Source: an uncultured Saprospiraceae bacterium (GTDB taxonomy: Bacteria; Bacteroidota; Bacteroidia; Chitinophagales; Saprospiraceae). From it: a DNA stretch of 64,000 nt. The notes under the pieces were generated by a model, which was not told the origin of the DNA, did not search any database, and was given only the letters and a program-made list of their open reading frames with translations. How positions within the stretch are numbered: the first letter of the stretch is position 1; the number at the start of each line of letters is the position of its first letter. The stretch lies in contig CALEYL010000036.1 of the NCBI GenBank assembly GCA_937926205.1, positions 124,001 to 188,000 on the forward strand, written 5' to 3'. Positions 50,349-58,880 of this stretch are shown here, one piece after another. The position numbers and the translations under genes were made by a program.

Positions 50349-51110
50349 TTATAGTTCGAGGACGAAGCCTTTGATTTTGTGTTTTTTCAGCAGGTTGCCG
50401 GCATAATTTTTCGCACTGGCATTGGTATCAAAAGGCCCAATGATCACCCGATAAGGCGCTTTGGGCTTACTGTTGTCAATGTTGATCAACAGATCCTTGA
50501 ATCCTTTTTTACCCAATTCTTCAATCCGGCGTTCTGCATTAGCCATATCGCCATAAGCCCCAATTTGTACGCCGTATCCTTTTTCGATAGGATTGAGTAC
50601 ATCTGCGCGGTAAGTTCCTTGTCCAACAGGTATGGATGAGGCAGTGGAAACGCCTTTGGGAGTCAGGCTTTCTGTTTTTCCTGAATAGCTGGGAGGAGTT
50701 TTGGGTTGAACCGATTTGCCGCAGCAGGGTTTTCCATCACCCAGTAACATCAATTCTACTTTGACTTTGGTTTGGCCGTCTTTAATCAGCGTAATTCTTT
50801 CAGCTGCAGCCCTCGATAAATCAACAACGTGTCCTTTATCGCCTTTGGCGCAGGCTACGCAGCAGTCATTGACACGAACCTGAACCCATTCGCCATTGTC
50901 TACCCTTGTAACGCGAATTACCGATCCCACCGGCAAGCTGCCATGGGCGCAGGTCAGATCGTTTTTATCATAAATCTCACCACTCGAAGTTGGTCGTCCA
51001 TGCAGCTTATCTGCATAATAAGAAGCAATCCCCACTTGCTCCCACTGGGCCTGCAAAGAGATCACGACTGCAAAAAAGAACGCACACAGCGAAATTGATT
51101 TTTTTAACAT
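50349..51110 (-). CDS. RlpA-like double-psi barrel protein with SPOR domain
   Basis: The 253-residue exported protein (start at 51110, signal peptide MLKKSISLCAFFFAVVISLQ) has an RlpA double-psi beta-barrel domain (about 25-120) with GIASYYADKLHGRPTSSGE, LTCAHGSLPVGSVIRV and VRVNDCCVACAKGDKGHVVD. A linker and a C-terminal SPOR domain follow (about 180-253; GYGVQIGAYGDMANAERRIE, RVIIGPFDTNASAKNYAGNL). SPOR domains bind denuded septal peptidoglycan, and RlpA proteins cut or bind glycan strands. The CCVAC motif is an unusual cysteine cluster. It is monocistronic. Confidence 0.88.
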   Translation of the reverse strand: MLKKSISLCAFFFAVVISLQAQWEQVGIASYYADKLHGRPTSSGEIYDKNDLTCAHGSLPVGSVIRVTRVDNGEWVQVRVNDCCVACAKGDKGHVVDLSRAAAERITLIKDGQTKVKVELMLLGDGKPCCGKSVQPKTPPSYSGKTESLTPKGVSTASSIPVGQGTYRADVLNPIEKGYGVQIGAYGDMANAERRIEELGKKGFKDLLINIDNSKPKAPYRVIIGPFDTNASAKNYAGNLLKKHKIKGFVLEL

Positions 51111-51306
51111 GGTAGTTGGTTTTGTATTCCTGCAATTCATATGTTGGTTACACAAGGTATTTTATTTTATTTTCACATGCAACATTTCGCACACAGCTTT
51201 GGCAATGTTTTGCAAATTTTATATTGGTCTCTCGATCTGTTTATTATATTCAGGAACGATTTGTTACCTTAATTTCGTTTGAAGATCACACATTAAATTA
51301 TTTTGT

Positions 51307-52101
51307 ATGGAATCTTATATCGACATCAACAGGCAACTTTGGAATGAGCGCGTTACCCCGCATACGGAGTCTGAATTTTACGATGTTCCGGGGTTTAAAT
51401 CAGGTAAAACATCCCTTATGCCCATCGAGTTAAAACAATTGGGAGCGGTAAAAGGGAAAAAGCTGTTGCATTTACAATGCCATTTTGGAATGGACACCCT
51501 CTCTCTATCCCGGATGGGAGCCCAAACCACAGGCGTCGACTTTTCAGAAAAGGCGATTGAAATGGCCAGAAATCTGAACGAAACACTGCAGTTGGATGCA
51601 CGCTTTATTTGCTGCAATGTTTATGACCTTCCGCAACATCTCGACGAACAATTCGACCTGGTCTTTTGCTCTTACGGAGTAGTAGGCTGGCTGGAAGACC
51701 TGACAGCGTGGGGCAAAATTGTATCCCGCTATTTAAAACCCGGCGGTGTTTTTCATCTGATCGAATTTCACCCGGTGATTTGGATGTTCGACGATGATTT
51801 TCAGAAACCTTCCTTTTCTTATTTTAATGTAGAACCCATAGTTGAAGAAACAAGCGGTACTTATGCCGATCGGGAAGCTCCCCTGAAAGCAAAATCCGTT
51901 GGCTTTAACCACAGTCTGGCAGAAGTAATGAATGCATTGATGGCCAATGGGTTGCAGGTTCTGTCTTTTGATGAATACGATTATTCACCCTACGATTGTC
52001 TGAATCATATGGTGAAAATTGCAGAAACAAAGTATCAGATTAAAGGACTGGAAGGCAAGCTGCCCATGGTCTACAGCCTGAGTGTCGGAAAGCCGCTTTG
52101 A
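51307..52101 (+). CDS. Class I SAM-dependent methyltransferase
   Basis: The 264-residue cytoplasmic enzyme has the Rossmann motif I LLHLQCHFGMDTLSLSRMGA, followed by GVDFSEKAIEMARNL and FDLVFCSYGVVGWLED. A C-terminal region starts near LKPGGVFHLIEFHPV. It contacts S-adenosylmethionine; the methyl acceptor is unknown. It belongs to the methyltransferase 11/25-type small-molecule methylases. The ATG at 51307 lies close to an ATTTTG box. No neighbour explains its job. Confidence 0.88.
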   Translation: MESYIDINRQLWNERVTPHTESEFYDVPGFKSGKTSLMPIELKQLGAVKGKKLLHLQCHFGMDTLSLSRMGAQTTGVDFSEKAIEMARNLNETLQLDARFICCNVYDLPQHLDEQFDLVFCSYGVVGWLEDLTAWGKIVSRYLKPGGVFHLIEFHPVIWMFDDDFQKPSFSYFNVEPIVEETSGTYADREAPLKAKSVGFNHSLAEVMNALMANGLQVLSFDEYDYSPYDCLNHMVKIAETKYQIKGLEGKLPMVYSLSVGKPL

Positions 52102-52253
52102 CCTGTGATAGCGGATTTTTCAGAGTTAATTTTTAATAAGACTATGTAAATCAATGTCACAAAATACTAGGTTTTTAACCCCAAAAAACAAAATAAAAAC
52201 ACTTGTAAATGGGCTTTAGTGTAAACTAACCTGATTTTAAGGTGTTACATTTT

Positions 52254-52281
52254 TTCGAATAAAAAGAATATTTTATTCGAA
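52254..52281. repeat. Perfect 11-bp palindrome
   Basis: TTCGAATAAAA (52254-52264) and TTTTATTCGAA (52271-52281) are inverted across AGAATA. It is AT-rich, lies between the methyltransferase and pdxH genes, and could be an operator or part of a small RNA. The 420 bases from 52102 to 52523 contain no ORF. Confidence 0.75.
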
Positions 52282-52435
52282 ATATTTTGTTTTTTTGCTT
52301 CTGACTACGAATTTTTGCTTTTCTACACAATTACCACCTTTTTGACCCATTGTTTTCACAATCGTGGCATTGTGCGCCACGCACTTAAAATGAATATTAA
52401 AGACTTAATGTTTGTTCATAGTTTTTGTTTTATTC

Positions 52436-52466
52436 AACCCCCTAGATTGGCATCAGGGGGTTTTTT
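52436..52466 (+). terminator. Rho-independent terminator before pdxH
   Basis: AACCCCCT (52436-52443) and AGGGGGTT (52455-52462) form a stem followed by TTTT. It lies 335 bp after the methyltransferase stop and 58 bp before the pdxH ATG, so it may end a small RNA or a long 3' leader. Confidence 0.8.
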
Positions 52467-52523
52467 ATTGCTGCCAATTTCTTAACTTGCAGATCCTTAT
52501 TGTATCCACCAGAAACAAAGAAT

Positions 52524-53171
52524 ATGCTGCTTGATATTCAGGATCTTAGACAAGAATACAACATTGGCGAGCTCGATAAACTGACAGCCAATCCCGATCC
52601 AATCCGCCAATTTGAATCCTGGTTCAAAGACGCGCTTCAGGCCAATGAACCGGAGCCTAACGCCATGACCCTTGCAACCGCAACCCCTGACGGTAGACCT
52701 TCGGCAAGGATCGTGCTGTTGAAAGGCCTTGACCCCACCGGGTTTATTTTTTACACAAATTACGATAGCCGGAAAGGCCGGGAATTGGATGCCAATACCC
52801 ACGCTGCGCTTGTTTTTAATTGGATGGGACTCCACCGGCAGGTTAGGGTAGAGGGAAAAGTAGAGAAATTATTACCTGAAAAATCAACACAATATTTTCA
52901 GAGCCGGCCTAAAGAAAGTCAGATCGGCGCCTGGGCCTCTCCGCAAAGTGCCGTTATCCATGATCGGTCCGTTCTGGAGGAAAAAGTTGCCGCTTTAAAG
53001 AAAAAATACGCAGGCGTTGAAGAATTGCCTCGCCCTGAAAATTGGGGTGGATACCTGCTTCGCCCGGATCTGGTAGAGTTCTGGCAGGGTAGAAACAGCC
53101 GGCTCCACGATCGGCTTCAATATTCACCAGACGGGAACAATGGATGGATCATCGAGCGCCTGGCGCCTTAG
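52524..53171 (+). CDS. pdxH: Pyridoxamine 5'-phosphate oxidase
   Basis: The 215-residue flavoenzyme (ATG at 52524, chosen over an upstream TTG) matches PdxH along its length: TATPDGRPSARIVLLKGLDP, FYTNYDSRKGRELDANTHAA, FNWMGLHRQVRVEGKVEKL and the C-terminal LVEFWQGRNSRLHDRLQYSP with IIERLAP. It uses FMN to oxidise pyridoxine or pyridoxamine phosphate to pyridoxal 5'-phosphate. It ends only 3 bp from the convergent stop of the next gene. Confidence 0.95.
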   Translation: MLLDIQDLRQEYNIGELDKLTANPDPIRQFESWFKDALQANEPEPNAMTLATATPDGRPSARIVLLKGLDPTGFIFYTNYDSRKGRELDANTHAALVFNWMGLHRQVRVEGKVEKLLPEKSTQYFQSRPKESQIGAWASPQSAVIHDRSVLEEKVAALKKKYAGVEELPRPENWGGYLLRPDLVEFWQGRNSRLHDRLQYSPDGNNGWIIERLAP

Positions 53172-53174
53172 TTT

Positions 53175-54203
53175 CTAATTAAACAGGTTGTCATACTGCT
53201 CGCCACTGCCTTTGGTTGCATTTTGAGCTGATTTTTCATTCAAAGGCTTGAGGTCCAGCGCTTCAAAATCCTGAGATTTCCCCCGCGAGGAGCCGTCCAT
53301 CAGCAGGAGCGTACTTTGCTTTTCCCATTGTTCCAGCATTTGAAGACCTTGTTCTTCGAATACGCCGTTTTGCAGGTCCACTGAACTCATAAATCCTGCT
53401 GACATTTCCATGAAGCGCTCCATTTCACCAACTTTACCTGCCACGTCGTCTGCAATGGCTTCCATCGCCGCATCGAACATAGCGCGTTTGTCCGGATCGC
53501 CCGACATGACACTCATGGCAGATTTCATGGCAGAGTGCGAAGCGCGAATGGCTTTGCGCTCTTCTTCTTTTAATTCGACCTGGTCCTTTGTATCCTGAAG
53601 CAGAATCTCAGAATTGTCATGCATTCTCACCAGGATCCGATACAGGATTTCCATACGCTGCAGGAGCTGGCGGTATTTTTCGTTGCTTTCCTGCATGCGT
53701 GCTGCCTTGCGGGAAGCGAGTACCATTTGCTGGTCTTTGCCGCTTTCTTTGGCAGCGCTGGCCAGTTTCATATTTTGGTCAATCTCTTTGCTGTTGCTTT
53801 CCATCAGGCCCTGCAATTGCCGCATCTGGCCGCGCAGCAAGCCGATTTGTTTGCGCATTTTAACCAGATTATCCTGCAGGTCTTCTACATAACTCTTCAG
53901 AATACCGATGGGATCAATGTTCACAAATACCCCGGTAATCCAGCGCATCACACTTTTGTAACCATACCAAACCAGGTTGCGCATTTTGGGATCGAGCACC
54001 ATGTAGAGCAAAGCGCCAAGAGCCACGAGCATGACACTCAGATAAAGCACATTCTGAACCAGCCCGATAAGTACAGGCATAAACTTATAGAGCAAAAACC
54101 CGCCACCACCGAGAATGGCTGCCAGAAAAAGGGCGCCTGTTACGCCTTCCGGTCTTTTCCAGAAAGGTTTTCCGGATGGATTATTGAACGTATCGCTGGC
54201 CAT
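53175..54203 (-). CDS. Hypothetical coiled-coil membrane protein
   Basis: The 342-residue protein has two N-terminal TM helices (ALFLAAILGGGGFLLYKFMP and VLYLSVMLVALGALLYMVL). A long helical cytoplasmic or periplasmic part follows (about 95-290) with IDPIGILKSYVEDLQDNL, then VKMRKQIGLLRGQMRQLQGL, as in PspA/IM30-type or similar coiled coils. The tail is disordered. It lies 2 bp behind a partner gene encoding another coiled coil. It may tether a membrane-shaping or stress complex, but no family is recognised; this is inference from composition. Confidence 0.65.
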   Translation of the reverse strand: MASDTFNNPSGKPFWKRPEGVTGALFLAAILGGGGFLLYKFMPVLIGLVQNVLYLSVMLVALGALLYMVLDPKMRNLVWYGYKSVMRWITGVFVNIDPIGILKSYVEDLQDNLVKMRKQIGLLRGQMRQLQGLMESNSKEIDQNMKLASAAKESGKDQQMVLASRKAARMQESNEKYRQLLQRMEILYRILVRMHDNSEILLQDTKDQVELKEEERKAIRASHSAMKSAMSVMSGDPDKRAMFDAAMEAIADDVAGKVGEMERFMEMSAGFMSSVDLQNGVFEEQGLQMLEQWEKQSTLLLMDGSSRGKSQDFEALDLKPLNEKSAQNATKGSGEQYDNLFN

Positions 54204-54205
54204 GA

Positions 54206-54751
54206 TTACAAGTATTGATTGATGTTACCCATGTCTTTTTCTATGTCGCCAAGGATTCCTTTCAGCGTCGTTTCAAAGAGTTCGCGGGTCGTTTCTATTT
54301 TCTCTTTTGCTGCGCGCATGTCTTCATCCGCCCGATCGATAATCGATTGGCTTTTAACAACCTGAGCCTCCATTTCCTTGATCTTTGCCCGGTGTTCTTC
54401 TATTTGCTTTTGAAGTTTTTTGACTTCTTCCTGTTTGGAGTGGATGCGGTCCTGAACTTGTTTTTGAAGGGCTTTGTCGAACTCCTGCTTTTCAGTATTG
54501 AGCACACTTTTATAGTACTCTGCCGTTTGGAGTAATTTTTCTTTTGTCAGACCCATGGTAGCCGCAGTGGCAAAAGCGGATTTAAAAGCAGTGGCTTCAT
54601 CCATATTCATCTGCGCCAATGCCGACAACGACTGTTTATATTCCAGGTAATCAAAACCGGGTTGGTTGCTGCGTTCAAGAGCTTTGGTGAGAAAGTCAAC
54701 ACTTTTTTCATCTAACCCATAGCTCTGAAAGAGAGATTTCAAATCTTGCAT
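54206..54751 (-). CDS. Hypothetical soluble coiled-coil protein
   Basis: The 181-residue protein has an N-terminal helical domain (LKSLFQSYGLDEKSVDFLTK) and a long coiled coil (about 85-165, KQEEVKKLQKQIEEHRAKIK), ending GDIEKDMGNINQYL. It has no signal peptide or TM helix. It is cotranscribed with the membrane coiled-coil gene 2 bp downstream. Both are rich in Met, Gln and Lys with heptad repeats, which suggests the two proteins interact. Function unknown. Confidence 0.65.
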   Translation of the reverse strand: MQDLKSLFQSYGLDEKSVDFLTKALERSNQPGFDYLEYKQSLSALAQMNMDEATAFKSAFATAATMGLTKEKLLQTAEYYKSVLNTEKQEFDKALQKQVQDRIHSKQEEVKKLQKQIEEHRAKIKEMEAQVVKSQSIIDRADEDMRAAKEKIETTRELFETTLKGILGDIEKDMGNINQYL

Positions 54752-54882
54752 GATATAATGCGCTTTTTGTGCGGCGCAAAATACGGAAAATGCCAGCTAT
54801 TTTTTGAAAAATTCGATGGTAAAGGGACTTTATCCGATAGGAAGTAACAGAATCGGGATCAGACCGGGGATATCAGGTCGCT

Positions 54883-55803
54883 TTAAGGCGTCACCCGTTT
54901 CTCCACATGCAAGTTGCCAAATGTGATGCGTATGCTCACATTGGGGTAGTATTCTTTGCTGGGACGAAACGTGATTTTCCGTTCACCTGTTTCTGATTCC
55001 AGCCAGCTTGCATTCAGGCGGGCAGGGAGTTTAACCTCGCTGCCTCTGGCGCTCAGAGAGTAACCCACAAATTGGGGATTGGGGTGGTAAAACCAGACTT
55101 CTGACTTTTCGGCGTCCAGACGCAAATCGGCCAGATCTTCGTTGGCAAAAAGGCGAATGGTTCCAAAATGCGCTTCAATATTGAAACGGCCGCTGATGTT
55201 TTGCAGTGTCAGATCAGAGCGGCGGGATTGAATGTTAAACCAGCCGTCGAGGTCCTGGCCAATCAAATCGCCAAAATGTGTTTTGATTTCTACTGAACCT
55301 TTCAGGTTTTCAAGGCCAATGCGGCTGAATTCACTATTCACGCGAAGGCGATTGGTCAAGCTGCTGATATTGGCTGCTCCAAAAACGTTTTTCAGATAAA
55401 CCGGACATTCAGCCGGCAGCGTGATGGTATATTTGACAGAAAGATAAGCTTCCGGCTCGCTTTTGCCCTTGCCTTCAACCGAGCTCAGGTAGTTGCGCAG
55501 ATAAATCTTGTTTTTTACCCGCTGTGCCAGGTATTTCATCAGTTCCAGGTCTCTTTCTGCAACCGCTTTATCCGGGTGCTTTGCGACCAACTCAATAGAA
55601 ACCTGAATGTCTTTTTTATCCCAGGTCTGGATGTTTACTTCGGCTTTTTCACCTTCAATATTGACTTCATAGCCTTCCCGGTACTGAAAGGATTTTTCAA
55701 TTTTTTTGGTAATGACCTGCACCTTGATGGTTTGTGCCATCAGGTTTGGCAAAGTGCAGGGCAGGAACAGGAGTAATCCGATAAGGGCAATTGGATATTT
55801 CAT
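54883..55803 (-). CDS. DUF4097-like / adhesin-head exported protein
   Basis: The 306-residue exported protein has a signal peptide (residues 1-24, ending near MAQ). A beta-helix-like body shows regular turns such as YLKNVFGAANISSLTNRLRV, SRIGLENLKGSVEIKTHFGD and LTLQNISGRFNIEAHFG, resembling the DUF4097 and GIN-type putative auto-transporter adhesin head. It is the last gene of the ECF sigma/anti-sigma operon and overlaps the anti-sigma stop by 4 bp (ATGA), so it is translationally coupled. In Bacteroidota such proteins are regularly found with an ECF sigma factor and a small membrane protein. Confidence 0.78.
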   Translation of the reverse strand: MKYPIALIGLLLFLPCTLPNLMAQTIKVQVITKKIEKSFQYREGYEVNIEGEKAEVNIQTWDKKDIQVSIELVAKHPDKAVAERDLELMKYLAQRVKNKIYLRNYLSSVEGKGKSEPEAYLSVKYTITLPAECPVYLKNVFGAANISSLTNRLRVNSEFSRIGLENLKGSVEIKTHFGDLIGQDLDGWFNIQSRRSDLTLQNISGRFNIEAHFGTIRLFANEDLADLRLDAEKSEVWFYHPNPQFVGYSLSARGSEVKLPARLNASWLESETGERKITFRPSKEYYPNVSIRITFGNLHVEKRVTP

Positions 55804-56408
55804 ATCTCTGCAGCCATTTGTTTGATGATTTTAGCGCGATCGCGTTCTATTTTGCTCAGGCGCCGGATAAGTTCGACGTCTTTGCCGTATCGATCCATGG
55901 TTTGCGTTAACATGGATTTTGCTTCGTTCAGTTCTTCTAGTTCTGTTTTTAAAGCAGCCAGATTTTCATTATCCGGTACTTTTTCCACCATCGAAACGAC
56001 CATCGCAATGGCTGCTTCATCTTCATTCCAGTCGTCCTCAAAACCGCTGACATCCATCATTTCTGTGGTGCTCAGGACTACCAAAACGCCGTTATCTTCA
56101 CTAAAATAGAGCCATGCTCCAACGCAAAGCAGGACGCCAATGATGCTGGCCGCCGCCGCTGATACAGGCCTCAGCCATAGCCTCTTTAGCTTTGGTTTGT
56201 TATCCAGCTCACTGCTGATGTTTTCCCAAACAAGTGGGGGAGGGGTGTATAAAGGCAGTTGATGGGTAGCCAAACGCAGTTGTTTTTCCTGAACTTCCTG
56301 ATCCAGATGCGCTTCTATGGCCGGCCAGAGATCCTGCTCAGGGACATAGCCCGGCAGTTCGCCAATGGCGCGCTCAAGGGTATTCCTGTTTAGTTCTCTG
56401 TAGTCCAT
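55800..56408 (-). CDS. Probable anti-sigma factor membrane protein
   Basis: The 202-residue protein has an N-terminal cytoplasmic region (about 1-78, with repeats like YVPEQDLWPAIEAHLDQEV and LYTPPPLVWENISSELD), one TM helix (ASIIGVLLCVGAWLYFS, about 87-103) and a helical periplasmic tail (NENLAALKTELEELNEAKSM, then RYGKDVELIRRLSKIERD). This cytoplasmic-TM-periplasmic layout and its place directly after the ECF sigma gene point to an anti-sigma factor. The sigma gene ends 206 bp upstream, separated by an inserted repeat block. Downstream it overlaps the DUF4097-like gene. Confidence 0.72.
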   Translation of the reverse strand: MDYRELNRNTLERAIGELPGYVPEQDLWPAIEAHLDQEVQEKQLRLATHQLPLYTPPPLVWENISSELDNKPKLKRLWLRPVSAAAASIIGVLLCVGAWLYFSEDNGVLVVLSTTEMMDVSGFEDDWNEDEAAIAMVVSMVEKVPDNENLAALKTELEELNEAKSMLTQTMDRYGKDVELIRRLSKIERDRAKIIKQMAAEI

Positions 56409-56530
56409 TTATAACAAGGTTAAAGGTTAAAGTGATTCAAGGTTAAAGTGGGCAGACTGCTAATTGAAATCACTCCGTCTACCGTCTACCGTCACCCTCT
56501 ACCGTTTTGAAGGTTAAAGTGGGGAATCAA
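56409..56530. repeat. Dispersed repeat block (GGTTAAAG / CCGTCTACC type)
   Basis: Contains AGGTTAAAGGTTAAAGTG, GTGGGCAGACTGCTAATTG, CCGTCTACCGTCTACCGTC and TTGAAGGTTAAAGTGGGG. The same ingredients occur at 8255-8455 and, in part, in the flank of the S23 cassette. It lies between the sigma and anti-sigma genes and has probably inserted there. Confidence 0.68.
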
Positions 56531-56578
56531 TAGACATTCCAATCCACGAATCTCCCAATCTTCAAATTACCAAATCAT

Positions 56579-56614
56579 CAAAACTTGTCCCGCCCAAGCG
56601 GGGTTTTCAAATCC
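56579..56614 (-). repeat. Gene-end repeat, copy B (terminator-like)
   Basis: On the minus strand it runs GGATTTGAAAACCCCGCTTG, then GGCGGGACAAGTTTTG, directly after the stop codon of the sigma gene. It matches copy C at 63424 almost base for base, including the GGATTTG that follows the TGA. Confidence 0.8.
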
Positions 56615-57151
56615 TCACACATCCAACAATTCCGTAATCTTTTCCCGAAGCCGCTTTTTGGCGTAAAACAATTGCGACTTGGAGGTGCCTACTGAAATCC
56701 CGAGGCTGTCTGCGGCTTCTTTATGGGAATAACCTTCCACTTCGATCAGCACAAAGATGGCCCGGTAGCCGGCCGGCAGCGACTGTATGGCTTTTTCCAG
56801 GTATTCAACATCCAGGTGATTGCCCCAGTCAATTAGGTTGCCGGTCGTATTTTGATCCAATTCTACGGAAACAGGTTCGCGACGGATTTTACTCAGTGCA
56901 GTTCTGACCACAATCGTTTTGATCCAGGCGCCCAGAGTTGATTCGCGTCGAAACTGCCCCAGACTTTTAAAGACCTTGATAAAGGCCTCCTGGAGCACGT
57001 CCTGTGCCAGTTCAAAATTGTTTGTAACCCGATAAGCCAGGGTATACATCGCACTGCTGTATCGATCGTACAGGATTTTTTGCGCCAGTCGGTTTTCTGA
57101 CAGGCAAGCCTCAATAAGTTCATTTTCCGTCATGCGCACCAAATAAGGCAT
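56615..57151 (-). CDS. ECF sigma-70 family factor
   Basis: The 178-residue protein has sigma region 2 (ENRLAQKILYDRYSSAMYTL, VLQEAFIKVFKSLGQFR) and region 4 (SLPAGYRAIFVLIEVEGYSH, ADSLGISVGTSKSQLFYAKK), the standard pair in extracytoplasmic-function sigma factors. Start choice: ATG at 57151 or 57133; the second gives the more usual N-terminus but has no better leader. It directs RNA polymerase to a stress or envelope regulon. It is followed by the anti-sigma and DUF4097-like genes. The repeat block between sigma and anti-sigma suggests an insertion after the operon was formed. Confidence 0.92.
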   Translation of the reverse strand: MPYLVRMTENELIEACLSENRLAQKILYDRYSSAMYTLAYRVTNNFELAQDVLQEAFIKVFKSLGQFRRESTLGAWIKTIVVRTALSKIRREPVSVELDQNTTGNLIDWGNHLDVEYLEKAIQSLPAGYRAIFVLIEVEGYSHKEAADSLGISVGTSKSQLFYAKKRLREKITELLDV

Positions 57152-57267
57152 CTCCTGGAATCAACTGCGTTTTCACAAAGAAGCTTTTTATGTGGGAAAA
57201 GGTTGTATGTAGGCCTGGAAAATATTTTTTCTGTGTACTTTGGAGCTTGGGCACAAAACAAATCACC

Positions 57268-58614
57268 ATGCAAAACGACTTATCGCTGCTCTTTGGGTTT
57301 CTCCTCATCGGTTTATTGCTTGGAGGGCTTTGCACCTGGCTTTACGCTAAATTTCAGTTGATCGGCAAAGCCGTTCCCAAAGACGAATTGCAGAAAAATT
57401 ACGTCCTGCGCGAGGTTCACGACAAACTTCAGGAGCAGGCTGACTTGTCGCGAGACGACCTGATGGAAAAAGAAGCTCAGTTGCGTCAACTCACCGGTGA
57501 ACTGGCTTCGCGGACAGAAACGCTGCGCAATGCAGAAGAAAAATTGAATACGCTCCGGCAGGAAATCGAAGCGCTTCAGTTGCGATCCAGAATAGAGTTT
57601 GAAAATATTTCCAATCGCCTGCTGGACGAAAACAGCCAGAAATTCGGCGCCCAAAACCAGCAGCAAATCCAGGAGTTGCTCTCGCCATTGCGCGAACAAA
57701 TTAAAGTCTTTGAAAGCAGCATCGAGAAAAAATTTGTGGAAGAAACGAAAGATCGCAGCGCTTTGAAAAAAGAAATCGAACTGCTGCGGGATTTGAACCA
57801 GCAGCTAAGTCAGGACGCTGGTAACCTCGCCAATGCCCTGAAAGGCGACTCCAAAACCCAGGGAGACTGGGGTGAATTTCAACTGGAGTTGTTGCTCGAA
57901 AAGGCCGGACTGGTAAAAGATACGCACTTTCGCTCTCAGGTCGCTTTTCGGGACGATGACGGGCAAATTAAACGACCCGATTTTATCATCTACCTGCCGG
58001 ATGGCAAACACCTGATCATTGATTCTAAAGTGTCGCTGACTGCATACGAACGGTTTTTTAATGCGGAAAAACCGGAAAAACAGGAAAAATTTCTGCGCGA
58101 ACACGTTGAAAGCATGCGACAGCACATCAACGACCTCAATTCGAAAAATTACCAGAGCCTTTATCAGATCAATACCCCCGATTACCTGTTGCTTTTTGTG
58201 CCCATTGAACCGGCTTTCAACGTAGCGGTGCGTCACGACGGACGTCTTTTTACCGAAGCCCTGGACAAAAACATTGTGATGGTGACGACTTCTACCTTGC
58301 TGGCCACGATGCGCACCATTGCTTACATCTGGAAACAGGAAAAACAAACGCGGAATGTATTGGAAATTGCCCGTCAGGGCGGATTGCTATACGATAAATT
58401 CTGCGCTTTTACGGAAGACCTGAAGTTGATCGGCCAGCGCATGGAATCGGCACAGGGCGCATGGCACGACGCCATGAACAAACTCGTGAATGCCCGCCGG
58501 CACGGCGATACCCTCATCGGCCGTGCAGAAAAAATCAGAGAACTTGGAGCGAGAACCTCGAAGCAGTTGCCGCCGGAGTTGCTGGAGTCGGGACAGGAAG
58601 AGGATGTTTCATAA
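57268..58614 (+). CDS. rmuC: DNA recombination protein RmuC
   Basis: The 448-residue protein begins with one TM segment (LSLLFGFLLIGLLLGGLCTWL) and a long coiled coil (about 30-170). The RmuC nuclease-like domain then shows GDWGEFQLELLLEKAGLVKD, FIIYLPDGKHLIIDSKVSL, TPDYLLLFVPIEPAF and QTRNVLEIARQGGLLYDKF. I chose 57268 because the frame's earlier start lies in the divergent promoter of the sigma gene. RmuC limits DNA inversions in E. coli. It is monocistronic, divergent from the sigma gene. Confidence 0.94.
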   Translation: MQNDLSLLFGFLLIGLLLGGLCTWLYAKFQLIGKAVPKDELQKNYVLREVHDKLQEQADLSRDDLMEKEAQLRQLTGELASRTETLRNAEEKLNTLRQEIEALQLRSRIEFENISNRLLDENSQKFGAQNQQQIQELLSPLREQIKVFESSIEKKFVEETKDRSALKKEIELLRDLNQQLSQDAGNLANALKGDSKTQGDWGEFQLELLLEKAGLVKDTHFRSQVAFRDDDGQIKRPDFIIYLPDGKHLIIDSKVSLTAYERFFNAEKPEKQEKFLREHVESMRQHINDLNSKNYQSLYQINTPDYLLLFVPIEPAFNVAVRHDGRLFTEALDKNIVMVTTSTLLATMRTIAYIWKQEKQTRNVLEIARQGGLLYDKFCAFTEDLKLIGQRMESAQGAWHDAMNKLVNARRHGDTLIGRAEKIRELGARTSKQLPPELLESGQEEDVS

Positions 58615-58705
58615 GACTTCTTAACGTATCGGCCTTGTTCTTTAACAAAGGGATAGGGCTTTGGCGGCAATATCCAAATTTGGAATCGCGTTTTGTTTGC
58701 GGTTT

Positions 58706-58867
58706 AGAGCTTGTTCGGGAATTCATGATCGTACGAAAGCGAGCAAATTTTGTGCTGAACAAGGCGGCTTTCACAGACGTAGCCGGCAGCTACGGCGAAG
58801 AAAGCCAACGCAGTGCAGTAGAAAATTTGTCGATTGCAGCCGATTGATGGATCTCCGAACAAACTCT
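58706..58867. mobile_element. Foldback (MITE-like) element
   Basis: Ends AGAGCTTGTTCGG (58706-58718) and CCGAACAAACTCT (58855-58867) are inverted with one mismatch. Inside, GAGCAAATTTT pairs with AAAATTTGTCG, GGCTTT with AAAGCC, and a central hairpin CGTAGC-CGGCA-GCTACG sits in the middle. Nothing codes. It lies between rmuC and the C40 peptidase gene. Confidence 0.65.
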
Positions 58868-58880
58868 TAAATACATCCCT

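Noticed and set aside
58461..58847. Plus-strand frame of 128 codons overlapping the end of rmuC
   Set aside because: Overlaps rmuC in another frame and runs into the foldback element; no family.
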